Positions 53,462 to 61,809 of a DNA stretch of 64,000 nt are shown here, piece after piece. Location: the NCBI RefSeq assembly GCF_000741205.1, contig NZ_JGYW01000002.1, positions 248,001-312,000 on the forward strand, in the 5' to 3' direction. The notes beneath the pieces are model-generated. The model was given only the letters and a program-made list of their open reading frames with translations, ran no database searches and was not told where the DNA came from. The translations under genes and the position numbers were made by a program. The first letter of the stretch is position 1. Every line of letters starts with the position of its first letter. Source of the DNA: Bifidobacterium gallicum DSM 20093 = LMG 11596. GTDB taxonomy: Bacteria > Actinomycetota > Actinomycetes > Actinomycetales > Bifidobacteriaceae.

Positions 53462-54970
53462 ATGAGCACTGCACCGCGCAACGCGGCCGCCAAACGCGAC
53501 TGGGGCCATGACGAAACGGGCTGCACGATCTTGCATATCGACATGGATGCGTTTTTTGCAAGCGTGGAAATCGCGCGCCATCCTGAACTGCAAGGGCTGC
53601 CCGTAATTATTGGCACGGGGCATCGCGCCGTGGTCTCGGCCGCCAATTATGAAGCGCGCCGCTACGGCATCAATTCGGCCATGCCAGCCGCCACAGCTCA
53701 CCGCCTGTGCCCGAACGGCGTCTTTCTACCCGTGGACGGCCGGTACTATCGCGAGATTTCGCGGCAGATTTTTCAGACGGTATTCCACCAAGTCACCGAC
53801 CGCATTGAACCCGTCTCAGTTGACGAATGCTATATGGACGTGTCCGCCGCGCTACTGCAGTGGGGCAGTCCGTCCGCGATCGCCCGTTGGATCCGCGCGC
53901 AAGTGGCCGAACGTTTTCACATCACCTGTTCCGTCGGCATCGCATGCAACAAGCTTGTGGCCAAGATGGCGTCCACGAACGCCAAGCCCGACGGCATGCT
54001 GCTGATTCCCGCCAACCGTTCGGCTGATTTCGTGCAGCTCATGCCGCTGCGTGGCATCCCCGGCATCGGTCCCGCACTGGAACGTCGTCTCAACAGCTGG
54101 GGCATCACATCCGTCACCGAACTGGCCACGTACAGCGAGCAGGAACTGGCTCAAGCCACGGGTTCAGCTTCCGGAGCGCATCATCTGTGGCAAGCGGCAC
54201 GCGGTATTGACTTGCGTGAAGTGGTCACGCAGCGTGAGGAGAAATCCATCGGATCCGAGCACACGTTCGCGCAAGACACGACCGACGCAGCCGTCGTGCG
54301 CTCACTGTTGCACCGCTGCTGCGAAGACGTGGCCTCCACGTTGCGCCGCAAAGAACTGTTGGCGCGCACCGTCACCGTCAAGTTGCGTTTGCCGGACTTG
54401 AGTTATATGACGCGCTCGTATACGATGGAGCGCCCGACTGACATGGGTGCCGACTTGTATGCGGCCACGCTCGACCAGTTATACACAATGCTCGGCATGC
54501 GGACCGATAGTCCACTTTCGCAGCCGTTGCCCCGGCCCATCCGTTTGGCCGGCATGTCGGTCAGTTCCTTAAGCGAGCGCTCGCAAACAGCCATTCAGCC
54601 CACGCTCGACGAGCTGTTGGAAGAGGCTACCGCGGATTCTGCCGCGTCGCGCAATTCCGCACTGCACGATTCCGCGTCGCGCAATTCCGCGTCGCACGGT
54701 TCCAAGCCGGTCGCATCCGCCCAGGCTTCAGGAACTTCACCAGCTCCCCAGACTGCCCAAACTGCCCAAACTGCCCAAACTGTCCAGTCTTCACAGTCTG
54801 CCCAGACTTCCCGATCTTCCGCACCTTCCGTATCTTCCGACCCTTCCGCGCATTCCCGCGCCACGGCTCACCGTCCACGGCCGCCTCGTGCACGGTTGCG
54901 TGACGTGGAGTCCACACTTGACGAAGTACGTCGCCGGTTCGGCAAAGACAGTGCGCAATGGGGGCTGTGA
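53462..54970 (+). CDS. dinB: DNA polymerase IV (Y-family)
   Basis: A 502-residue translesion polymerase. Catalytic acids are in HIDMDAFFASVE and SVDECYMD; other family blocks are YEARRYGINSAMP, SVGIACNKLVAKMAS and the helix-hairpin-helix PLRGIPGIGPALERRL. The little-finger domain ends near 380. A tail of about 110 residues is low complexity (repeats of Ser-Ala-Ser-Arg-Asn and Thr-Ala-Gln, coded by 9-base tandem units at 54751-54786). It ends with LRDVESTLDEVRRRFGKDSAQWGL. The ATG at 53462 follows AAGGAGG. The long linker is unusual for DinB. Confidence 0.94.
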   Translation: MSTAPRNAAAKRDWGHDETGCTILHIDMDAFFASVEIARHPELQGLPVIIGTGHRAVVSAANYEARRYGINSAMPAATAHRLCPNGVFLPVDGRYYREISRQIFQTVFHQVTDRIEPVSVDECYMDVSAALLQWGSPSAIARWIRAQVAERFHITCSVGIACNKLVAKMASTNAKPDGMLLIPANRSADFVQLMPLRGIPGIGPALERRLNSWGITSVTELATYSEQELAQATGSASGAHHLWQAARGIDLREVVTQREEKSIGSEHTFAQDTTDAAVVRSLLHRCCEDVASTLRRKELLARTVTVKLRLPDLSYMTRSYTMERPTDMGADLYAATLDQLYTMLGMRTDSPLSQPLPRPIRLAGMSVSSLSERSQTAIQPTLDELLEEATADSAASRNSALHDSASRNSASHGSKPVASAQASGTSPAPQTAQTAQTAQTVQSSQSAQTSRSSAPSVSSDPSAHSRATAHRPRPPRARLRDVESTLDEVRRRFGKDSAQWGL

Positions 54971-55072
54971 GCGGCTACGCCATCACGTGCGCATGACGCT
55001 TTTCTGCACCCTCCCACCGCTCCATCTCGGGCTGCCGTCCGCCACCCCCGGTCTCACATCTCGCTACAGCTT

Positions 55073-56230
55073 TCAGCGTGCGAGCCGCTGCGAGGCTTGT
55101 TCAATCTGTTCGTCGATCGCCGTCGCCGAGAATCGCAAGTATTCGGGTGCGCCGTAAAACTCGCCCGGGCTTGCAATAATCCCGATTTGCGCTAGCGCTG
55201 CCATGTCACTCCAGCAGTCTCCTGATTTGGCGCGCACCCACACGTACAGCGCGCCTTGTGGCATGTCGGCCGCGTATCCGTAGGCGCGCAGTCCCTGCAC
55301 GAGCGTGCCGAGCCGCTGCCGGTAGCGTTCGTATTGCGTGCGCACAGCCGCCACGTCGCCCAGTCCCGCCGCCATCGCCGCCTGGACGGGCCCGGGTATG
55401 ATCTGCCCGATTTGTTTGCGTAGCTGCGTCATGGTTTTTATGATTTCCGCATCACCCGCAATAGCCGCTGTACGGTAGCCGGCCATGTTCGATTGTTTAC
55501 TGAGCGAATAGAGTACGAGCACATTGCGCGCACTGTCTGAGCACACATCATGCCGCAACGCGCATGGCGAGGAAACGAATGGCTGGTCGTGTGCCACCGC
55601 TTCGCGTGAGGCGCGGCTCCAATCCATCAGCGCATAGCATTCGTCAGACAACACCACGGCGTCAATCGAGCGTGCGGCGTCCACAATGCGAGCCAACGCC
55701 GCGGCATCAAGCACACGTCCTGTGGGGTTGTTGGGCGAGTTGACCCAAATGGCTTTGACATGGGGCTCATGCACCCAACTGTCCACATCGGCCACATCAT
55801 CGACTTTGAGCACGGTGGCGCCTGCGATTTGCGTACCGATTTCATAGGTCGGGTAGGACACGCGCGGCTGGACCACCACGTCTCCGTGGCCCAATCCCAA
55901 CAGCGAAGCCATCAACGCCACCGCTTCCTTGGAACCCACTGTGGGCACGACCGAGGCGCCAATGGCCTCGAGGTCGGGCACGTCACGGCAATCACGGAAC
56001 CAGGTGTGCAGCGCTTCACGCAGTTGCGGTGTGCCAATCGTCAATGGATAACCATGGGCATTGGGATCGGCGGATGCGGCGGCCAACGCTTTGCGTACTG
56101 AATCGGGCACGGGGTCCACCGGGGAGCCGACCGACAGGTCGATCATACCGCCGGCGGCTGCTTGCGCCGTGCGACGGTATTGTGCGATGCGTGACCAATC
56201 GTAGGGTGACGAGAACTGCTCAAATCCCAT
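55073..56230 (-). CDS. dapC: Succinyldiaminopimelate aminotransferase
   Basis: A 385-residue fold-type I PLP aminotransferase. The PLP lysine is in LYSLSKQSNMAGYR, with NSPNNPTGRVLD and LSDECYALMDW around the cofactor. Its position directly after a 7Fe ferredoxin gene is typical of actinobacterial DapC, which works in the succinylase route to meso-diaminopimelate and lysine. Bifidobacterial walls mostly use other diamino acids, so it would mainly serve lysine synthesis. Another aminotransferase activity cannot be excluded. Confidence 0.85.
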   Translation of the reverse strand: MGFEQFSSPYDWSRIAQYRRTAQAAAGGMIDLSVGSPVDPVPDSVRKALAAASADPNAHGYPLTIGTPQLREALHTWFRDCRDVPDLEAIGASVVPTVGSKEAVALMASLLGLGHGDVVVQPRVSYPTYEIGTQIAGATVLKVDDVADVDSWVHEPHVKAIWVNSPNNPTGRVLDAAALARIVDAARSIDAVVLSDECYALMDWSRASREAVAHDQPFVSSPCALRHDVCSDSARNVLVLYSLSKQSNMAGYRTAAIAGDAEIIKTMTQLRKQIGQIIPGPVQAAMAAGLGDVAAVRTQYERYRQRLGTLVQGLRAYGYAADMPQGALYVWVRAKSGDCWSDMAALAQIGIIASPGEFYGAPEYLRFSATAIDEQIEQASQRLAR

Positions 56231-56272
56231 GGCATATCCTTTGCTGGATCGTGTTTGTATCCCACAATAACA

Positions 56273-56312
56273 AACGTCCCGTCGCCGGCGCTTGGCCAGT
56301 CAACGGGACGTT
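56273..56312 (-). terminator. Terminator after fdxA
   Basis: A 10-bp stem (56273-56282 with 56303-56312), followed on the minus strand by GTTATTGTGGG. It sits between fdxA and dapC, so the two may be only partly cotranscribed. Confidence 0.75.
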
Positions 56313-56329
56313 GGTATTCAGGGATGCAG

Positions 56330-56653
56330 TCAGTCATTGTTTTGTGGAGGCAGCTGCGCGATGCGCGGCACATCATGGTCGAACGGTCCAGCCGCTGAAG
56401 CGCCACCTTTGTCTCCTACTTCGTCAAAGAACTGCACGGCCGCATCCTTGTACCATGCCCATTCCTCAGGAAGGTCGTCTTCATAGAAGATGGCTTCGGT
56501 GGGGCACACAGGTTCGCATGCGCCACAGTCCACACATTCATTCGGGTTGATATACAGTGTGCGCACACCTTCGTAGATGCAGTCCACGGGGCATTCATCC
56601 ACACAAGCCTTGTCTTTGACATCCACGCAAGGCTGCGCGATCACATATGCCAT
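56330..56653 (-). CDS. fdxA: Seven-iron ferredoxin
   Basis: A 107-residue ferredoxin with two clusters. Cysteines at 9, 17, 21, 25, 40, 43, 46 and 50 give the 3Fe-4S plus 4Fe-4S pattern (CVDVKDKACVDECPVDC; CVDCGACEPVCP). The acidic C-terminal extension is usual in actinobacteria. It is a low-potential electron carrier. It lies upstream of dapC. Confidence 0.94.
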   Translation of the reverse strand: MAYVIAQPCVDVKDKACVDECPVDCIYEGVRTLYINPNECVDCGACEPVCPTEAIFYEDDLPEEWAWYKDAAVQFFDEVGDKGGASAAGPFDHDVPRIAQLPPQNND

Positions 56654-56809
56654 GGGGTCCTCCTTACGTTCATGCCTTGATGGCAGTTACCGTTGCTCAT
56701 CTTAACACCACATCCCAAGCGTCACCATTGCTTGCCATTACAATCCGACGCACTGAACGCCGGCAGTGATGCAGATACGGACGCAAGTGGCGGTGCAACG
56801 CGAAACAAT

Positions 56810-56848
56810 GTTGCCTCGATCCGCTCCGTACCTGCGGATCGAGGCAAC
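56810..56848 (-). terminator. Terminator after permease gene
   Basis: A perfect 15-bp stem (56810-56824 with 56834-56848), followed on the minus strand by ATTGTTTC. Confidence 0.9.
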
Positions 56849-56868
56849 AAGCTTGAACTACGGCCCAA

Positions 56869-58566
56869 TCAGTCGACTTCTGCGGCCTGCGCTATGACAG
56901 GCGACTGGTCTGGAGCCAGATGGGCCGCTTTGACAACGGCCGGTTCAGTACCATGCGCATGCTCACGCACAGGCGACACACCGGACGTTTCGCCACGTTT
57001 GGGACCGGACACATTGGCGCGCACGGATGCCACGAGCGCCACATCGCCAGATGATGATGCTTGCAATTGCGCATCTTTCTTGGCTTTGAGCTCACGCTCG
57101 AGTTCACCCGTGCCGAGGCGTGAATGGCTGTATCCGTACACTGCATAAATCGCCAAGCCGGCTGCAAGCCACACCACAAAGCGGATCCATGTGAGCACAG
57201 TCAGGTTGAACATGAGCCACAAGTTGGCCAACGCCACAAGAATCGGCACGACGGGATTGCCCGGAATCTTGAAGGCGCGCGGCAAATCGGGGCGCTTCTT
57301 GCGCATCACCGGGATGGCGATCGCAACGAGCGTGAATGCGGACAGCGTGCCGATGTTGACCATGTCAGACAGCACATCAATGTTGAAGCAGGCTGCCACA
57401 ATCGCGACAATGACGCCCGCGAGGATCTGCAAGCGTGCAGGCGTGCCATGCTTGCCCGTTTTCGACAGGCCGCGTGGCAGCAGGTTGTCGCGGCTCATCG
57501 CGAACACCACACGCGCCAAGCCCAGCAGCAGCACCATGATGACCGTGGCCAAACCGAGCACAATGCCGAAGCTGATGATCTTGGCCGCCCAGTCGGCTCC
57601 CACAAGTTCGAACGCTGTGGCCAGCGACGGGCTTTCCACGGAGGCGAGTTGCTTGTATGACACCATGCCCGTGGTCACCACGGCGACGAGCACATAGAGC
57701 ACAATCACGAGCGCGATGCCGACCATGATGCCAAGCGGCACATTGCGCTTCGGGTTCTTGGTTTCTTCCGACGTGGTGGCGACGACGTCAAATCCGATGA
57801 ACGCGAAGAACACAAGGGCCGCGCCCGACAGAATGCCTGGAATGCCATACGACGAAGGCGTCATACCAGTGGCCCACTGCCACAGCGGTTCCATCATCGT
57901 GTTTGCTGTGGTGTCGGCTGCCGCTTGTGCCGGCGGAATGAACGGTACGAAGTTTTCGGCCTTCACGTAGAAGAAGCCGGCAACGACCACAAACAGCACG
58001 ACGGCGATTTTCAGGATTGTCATGGCGCCGTCCACGCGAGCGCCAATCTGCGTGCCCAGCACGAGCAGCGTCGTGAAGAATGCGACGATCACGATTGGTG
58101 CGATATCGATATGGAATGAGCCGATGGTGACGTTTGAGTTGAAGTTCACGCCCATCAGATGCAGGAAGTCATTAAGGTAGACGCCCCAATACTTCGAGAT
58201 GACTGATGCAGCCATCAGCATCTCCAAAATCAAATCCCATCCGATGATCCATGCGAGCACTTCGCCGAGCGTGGCATAGGTGAACGTGTAGGCCGATCCT
58301 GCCACAGGCAGCATCGATGCGAATTCGGCATAACACAAGACAGCGGCGCCACACACGATGCCTGCGATGATGAAGCTCAGGATCACCGAAGGACCTGCGT
58401 GGAATGCCGCGGCTTGGGCGCCGACGGAGAAAATGCCGGCGCCGACTGCGACGGCGACGCCCATCACGGCCAGATCCCACCAGCCTAAAGTACGTTTGAG
58501 GCTATGACCGCTTTCTTCGGTTTCAGCCAGAGTTTGTTCTACTGATTTGGTACGGAAAATCTGCAT
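56869..58566 (-). CDS. APC-family amino acid permease
   Basis: A 565-residue transporter with about 12 membrane segments. The consensus GAGIFSVGAQAA (about 42-53) and the FFAFIGFDVVATTSEETKNPKRNVPLGI block (about 275) fit the cationic-amino-acid-transporter/YfnA branch of the APC superfamily. The last 90 residues are a hydrophilic cytoplasmic tail. The substrate is probably an amino acid; which one is unknown. It is monocistronic, with a strong terminator. Confidence 0.92.
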   Translation of the reverse strand: MQIFRTKSVEQTLAETEESGHSLKRTLGWWDLAVMGVAVAVGAGIFSVGAQAAAFHAGPSVILSFIIAGIVCGAAVLCYAEFASMLPVAGSAYTFTYATLGEVLAWIIGWDLILEMLMAASVISKYWGVYLNDFLHLMGVNFNSNVTIGSFHIDIAPIVIVAFFTTLLVLGTQIGARVDGAMTILKIAVVLFVVVAGFFYVKAENFVPFIPPAQAAADTTANTMMEPLWQWATGMTPSSYGIPGILSGAALVFFAFIGFDVVATTSEETKNPKRNVPLGIMVGIALVIVLYVLVAVVTTGMVSYKQLASVESPSLATAFELVGADWAAKIISFGIVLGLATVIMVLLLGLARVVFAMSRDNLLPRGLSKTGKHGTPARLQILAGVIVAIVAACFNIDVLSDMVNIGTLSAFTLVAIAIPVMRKKRPDLPRAFKIPGNPVVPILVALANLWLMFNLTVLTWIRFVVWLAAGLAIYAVYGYSHSRLGTGELERELKAKKDAQLQASSSGDVALVASVRANVSGPKRGETSGVSPVREHAHGTEPAVVKAAHLAPDQSPVIAQAAEVD

Positions 58567-58716
58567 TTCGCTCTTCTTCCCTCAACATCGAGATTGAGGT
58601 GACTTACTCATGAATGGCGTCCATCATCCCTTGTGGGGCATCGGCCGCGAAGTGTTTTACGATTCTAGAAGAGCTATGTATTGCAGCTGTACCCTCGTTC
58701 GCCAATGGAAGAACAC
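58567..58716. other. Gap upstream of permease gene
   Basis: No ORF with support. The permease promoter is expected here. Confidence 0.4.
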
Positions 58717-58754
58717 ACCCCCGTCGGCGTTCACATCGTGAGCATGACGGGGGT
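58717..58754 (-). terminator. Terminator after murB
   Basis: A perfect 9-bp GC stem (58717-58725 with 58746-58754), followed on the minus strand by GTGTTCTTCC. Confidence 0.75.
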
Positions 58755-58832
58755 TTGTGGGCGATTGTGGCATATGCGGAAATCAAGAAAAACCATTCAG
58801 TTGAGACCGCAGTGACGCATGAGAGCCAGCGG

Positions 58833-60095
58833 TCAGTCCAATGAACAGTTCACGAACACGGGTTCGGGAATCAGCGTGATGCCGTAGGTCGTGCGCACGC
58901 CGTCGCGGATGGCGCGGGCCAAAGCGAGCATGTCGTCGGACGTGGCGCCGCCGCGGTTCGTCAGCGCAAGCGTATGCAGTGACGAAAGCGCGGCCTGCGC
59001 GTCGTCGGACAGCGCAAACCCCTTGTGAAAGCCCGCGTGGTCAATGAGCCACGCGGCCGACAGTTTGACACCTGGCGTGCCATCGGCATCGTGCGCGGGA
59101 AAGCGCGGCGCGTCGGCAGGCAGCGTGGCCGCAACGTCTGCGCTGACCACAGGATTCATGAAGAAACTGCCGCAGCTGTGACGGTCGGACAGCCCTCCCC
59201 GGCCCACGACCGTATCCTCGGCCACAGCCTGCTGTTCATCATCCGAACCGAACGTGTCCACCTGACGATGCTGCAACTCGATGGCGGCCTCAACGTTGGC
59301 GGGTTTCTTCATCGCCTGCATAGCCGGCTCACGATACCGTGTGGCATCCTCAAGCATGCCCTTGGAGCCGCGCACGTTGAGCACGGCCAAACGGATGGCG
59401 TCCAGCGGCATGCGCGCACCCATCTCAACACCCAACGCTTTGGCCAGCTGCGAGAAGTTCACCGTGCCTTCCGCGCTGTGGCGTAACGCAAACGTGACGG
59501 ACAGCACCACGTACCGCGGCGACGGATAGAACGTGCTCGCCGGCACGCCCGGAGCCTGGAACATTGAACGTTTGAGCAGCGAGTCGCGGTAGCCGAACTG
59601 CAGATCATCATGCCCCAACTCAACGCATTGCTTGGACTGACGATCCCACACCTCAACACTCTCAACGCTCGTGCCAACTTCCTGGCCATACGCGCCAATG
59701 TTTTGCACCACGCTGGCGCCCACGGTGCCTGGAATGCCGGACAGGCCTTCCAAACCTTCGAGCTTGAGTTCAACCGTGTGTTGCACAAGATCATCCCAGT
59801 TGCAGCCGGCCTCGGCCTGCACATGCACGGTGCGGTCAGCAGCATCGGCCACCGGCGTCGCTTCGTCGGGCACAGTGATCAGACGACGTGCGTCACGCAC
59901 GACGATGCCGTTGAACATGTCACCCGAAGCGAGAATGTTGGAGCCGCCGCCAACGATGCACAGCGGCATCCCTTTCGAATCCGCCTCCTGCACGCATTCA
60001 ATGACGTCCACACGCGTCATTGGTTCACGGAAATCGGCAATGAAACCGCCCACACCCATCGTGGTGATTTGAGCGAATGAAATATTTGCAGTCAT
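58833..60095 (-). CDS. murB: UDP-N-acetylenolpyruvoylglucosamine reductase
   Basis: A 420-residue FAD enzyme completing UDP-MurNAc synthesis for peptidoglycan. FAD-binding blocks GGGSNILASGD and GLSGIPGTVGASVVQNIGAYGQEV are present, and the catalytic serine is in SCGSFFMNPVV. A segment of about 45 residues before that motif (AMKKPANVEAAIELQHRQVDTFGSDDEQQ) is longer than in short MurB types. The ATG at 60095 follows GGGGAGC; an upstream in-frame start at 60113 is less likely. Confidence 0.94.
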   Translation of the reverse strand: MTANISFAQITTMGVGGFIADFREPMTRVDVIECVQEADSKGMPLCIVGGGSNILASGDMFNGIVVRDARRLITVPDEATPVADAADRTVHVQAEAGCNWDDLVQHTVELKLEGLEGLSGIPGTVGASVVQNIGAYGQEVGTSVESVEVWDRQSKQCVELGHDDLQFGYRDSLLKRSMFQAPGVPASTFYPSPRYVVLSVTFALRHSAEGTVNFSQLAKALGVEMGARMPLDAIRLAVLNVRGSKGMLEDATRYREPAMQAMKKPANVEAAIELQHRQVDTFGSDDEQQAVAEDTVVGRGGLSDRHSCGSFFMNPVVSADVAATLPADAPRFPAHDADGTPGVKLSAAWLIDHAGFHKGFALSDDAQAALSSLHTLALTNRGGATSDDMLALARAIRDGVRTTYGITLIPEPVFVNCSLD

Positions 60096-60114
60096 GGCTC
60101 CCCAGACTAACAAA

Positions 60115-60138
60115 AAACCCGACCTTGTGGTCGGGTTT
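60115..60138 (-). terminator. Terminator after rpmG
   Basis: A perfect 10-bp stem (60115-60124 with 60129-60138), loop of 4, followed on the minus strand by TTTGTTAG. Confidence 0.9.
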
Positions 60139-60190
60139 CGAAGTCAGTAAACATTACAGCGTGAAACTGTAACTGTGACGCTTGTGCGAA

Positions 60191-60361
60191 TCAACGAGTC
60201 TCGCGGTGCAGCGTCTGCTTCTTGCAGCGGGAGCAGAACTTCTTCAGCTCAAGACGATCCGGCGTGTTACGACGGTTCTTCGTAGTGATGTAGTTACGTT
60301 CCTTGCACTCGGTGCATGCCAGCGTGATGCCTGGACGGATGTCGGCGCTCTTGCTTGCCAT
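60191..60361 (-). CDS. rpmG: Large ribosomal subunit protein bL33
   Basis: A 56-residue bL33 of the zinc-binding type, with CTEC and CSRC ligand pairs ([45 protein letters not shown]). It lies 50 bases after the tRNA-Met, so it is probably cotranscribed with the Tyr-Thr-Met tRNAs. Confidence 0.96.
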   Translation of the reverse strand: MASKSADIRPGITLACTECKERNYITTKNRRNTPDRLELKKFCSRCKKQTLHRETR

Positions 60362-60411
60362 TGAATTCACCTCTTGTGTAATGTGTGTTTTCCGGATTGT
60401 TCCGGACCTTG

Positions 60412-60485
60412 TAGCGAGAAAGAGACTCGAACTCTTGACCTTACGATTATGAGTCGTACGCTCTAGCCAGCTGAGCTATCCCGCC
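60412..60485 (-). tRNA. tRNA-Met (anticodon CAU, elongator)
   Basis: 74 bases. The anticodon loop is CTCATAA, and the acceptor stem GGCGGGA pairs with TCTCGCT through two G-U pairs. It lacks the GGG/CCC anticodon-stem pairs of initiator tRNA. Confidence 0.95.
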
Positions 60486-60489
60486 AGAG

Positions 60490-60561
<72 letters not shown>

Positions 60562-60562
60562 G

Positions 60563-60644
60563 TGGCGGATAGTGGATTCGAACCACTGAAGCACGAAGCG
60601 ACTGATTTACAGTCAGTTCCCTTTGACCGCTTGGGAAATCCGCC
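60563..60644 (-). tRNA. tRNA-Tyr (anticodon GUA)
   Basis: 82 bases, class II with a long variable arm. Acceptor GGCGGAT/ATCCGCC, anticodon loop CTGTAAA. First of the Tyr-Thr-Met cluster. Confidence 0.96.
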
Positions 60645-60691
60645 AGTGTCGTAGGCTGCGAGGTTTTCACCCCTCAACCGGCAACTTGGCT

Positions 60692-60721
60692 AGTATGCCA
60701 CGCAACCCCCGACTCTGGCAA
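60692..60721 (-). promoter_or_regulatory. Promoter of the tRNA-Tyr-Thr-Met cluster
   Basis: On the minus strand, TTGCCA (60716-60721), an 18-base spacer and CATACT (60692-60697), 48 bases before tRNA-Tyr. The GCGACACGCC element sits 5 bases upstream of the -35. Confidence 0.65.
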
Positions 60722-60726
60722 GTTTC

Positions 60727-60736
60727 GGCGTGTCGC
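60727..60736 (-). promoter_or_regulatory. GCGACACGCC element upstream of tRNA-Tyr
   Basis: GCGACACGCC followed by GAAAC and the -35 TTGCCA. This is the clearest of the four copies because a recognisable promoter follows. Confidence 0.55.
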
Positions 60737-61041
60737 AGTTACGAAAGCTTTACAAGTCAGGTGAAAACGCGTGAACTACAAGGCATGGCAGCATCGGATG
60801 CGCTGGCGAAGGGTGGATGCGTATGTGTGGGTTTGCAGAGAAATAACAATGCAATCCAGTAGCGCAACCACAGCGGAATGGCAGATGCAAGCGCAGCGGA
60901 TTCCCGCAAACATGAGCGGTACGCAAGCGCTCTAGGAGTGCACCGGGAGCGAGGCAGAGCGCAGTGGAATCGATATAAGAGCGCAACGATGACGTTCCGG
61001 AAAGCCGCCTGGGAGCGGCAGGGTGGGGCCGCAAACGCAAG
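60737..61041. other. Gap between tRNA cluster and groES
   Basis: No gene is supported. About 60840-60980 contains degenerate AGCGCAA/AGCGGAA repeats like those upstream of secY. Confidence 0.5.
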
Positions 61042-61065
61042 AAGCCGACCTTGCGGCCGGCTTCC
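61042..61065 (-). terminator. Terminator after groES
   Basis: A 7-bp stem (61042-61048 with 61059-61065) that can extend inward, 66 bases beyond the groES stop. The following run is only moderately U-rich. Confidence 0.6.
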
Positions 61066-61130
61066 TTACGCAAACAGTTGCGCGGAACGCTCGCGAGCAG
61101 CTCACAAGCAGCCCCGAGCGTCCTTCAAGC

Positions 61131-61424
61131 TCAGTGCAGGATGGCGAGCACGTCGCGGGCGGCGACGATCAGGTAATCCTCACCCTCGTAGTGCACTTCA
61201 GTGCCACCATACTTGGAGAAGAGAATGCGGTCGCCTTCCTTGACGTCGACGGGGATGCGCTCGCCCTTGTCGTCGCGACGGCCCGGGCCTACAGCCAGAA
61301 CTTCACCCTGCTGCGGCTTCTCCTTGGCGTTGTCGGGGATGTACAGACCCGACGAAGTCTGCGTCTCGGCCTCAGCCTGCTTGACGATGATCTTGTCTTC
61401 CAACGGTGTAAGAGGAATCGACAC
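61131..61424 (-). CDS. groES: Co-chaperonin GroES
   Basis: A 97-residue lid of the GroEL chamber ([47 protein letters not shown]; mobile loop near 17-32; [17 protein letters not shown]). It starts at a GTG (61424) preceded by AGGAGG. No groEL follows; groEL is elsewhere, as in other bifidobacteria. A perfect CIRCE operator lies 120 bases upstream. Confidence 0.96.
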   Translation of the reverse strand: MSIPLTPLEDKIIVKQAEAETQTSSGLYIPDNAKEKPQQGEVLAVGPGRRDDKGERIPVDVKEGDRILFSKYGGTEVHYEGEDYLIVAARDVLAILH

Positions 61425-61528
61425 CTTGAGCCTCCTAAGTTCTTCAGATGAACAATTGCCGCGCGAGGACACCGCCGACCAAGAGGCTGACGATCACTTC
61501 GCCCGCGTCGCCTGTGCGCTAGTCGTCT

Positions 61529-61558
61529 ATCCTAGCGCGTCTTTTAGCACTCTGCCAA
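61529..61558 (-). promoter_or_regulatory. Promoter of groES
   Basis: On the minus strand, TTGGCA (61553-61558), 18 bases, TAGGAT (61529-61534). The -35 lies in the CIRCE spacer and the spacer region overlaps its second half, so HrcA binding would block polymerase. Confidence 0.65.
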
Positions 61559-61570
61559 TTCGAGTGCTAA
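61544..61570. promoter_or_regulatory. CIRCE operator (HrcA binding site)
   Basis: A perfect TTAGCACTC-N9-GAGTGCTAA, the classical CIRCE heat-shock operator, upstream of groES. Confidence 0.96.
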
Positions 61571-61613
61571 AGCCGTCAGAGAACACGCGGGATTCCGCGC
61601 TCCCCAACACACG

Positions 61614-61657
61614 AAGGGGTTACGGCACGCGGACGAATCCGCAAACCGTAACCCCTT
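61614..61657 (-). terminator. Terminator after surface-protein gene
   Basis: A perfect 12-bp stem (61614-61625 with 61646-61657) with a 20-base loop, 153 bases beyond the stop. The rest of the gap to 61809 shows no gene. Confidence 0.65.
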
Positions 61658-61809
61658 GTGGTGAACGGCTGTGGTGAGTGCCAGCCGTTCGGCACGTCGC
61701 TGTTGACGCACATCAACCGCCCAACGCAACCCGCGGGCCACTCAGGCGACGCGGGTGCGTTGGGCATCACTGCCAGCCTGATTTCTCAGGCGCGCTCTTG
61801 AGCGCGCTC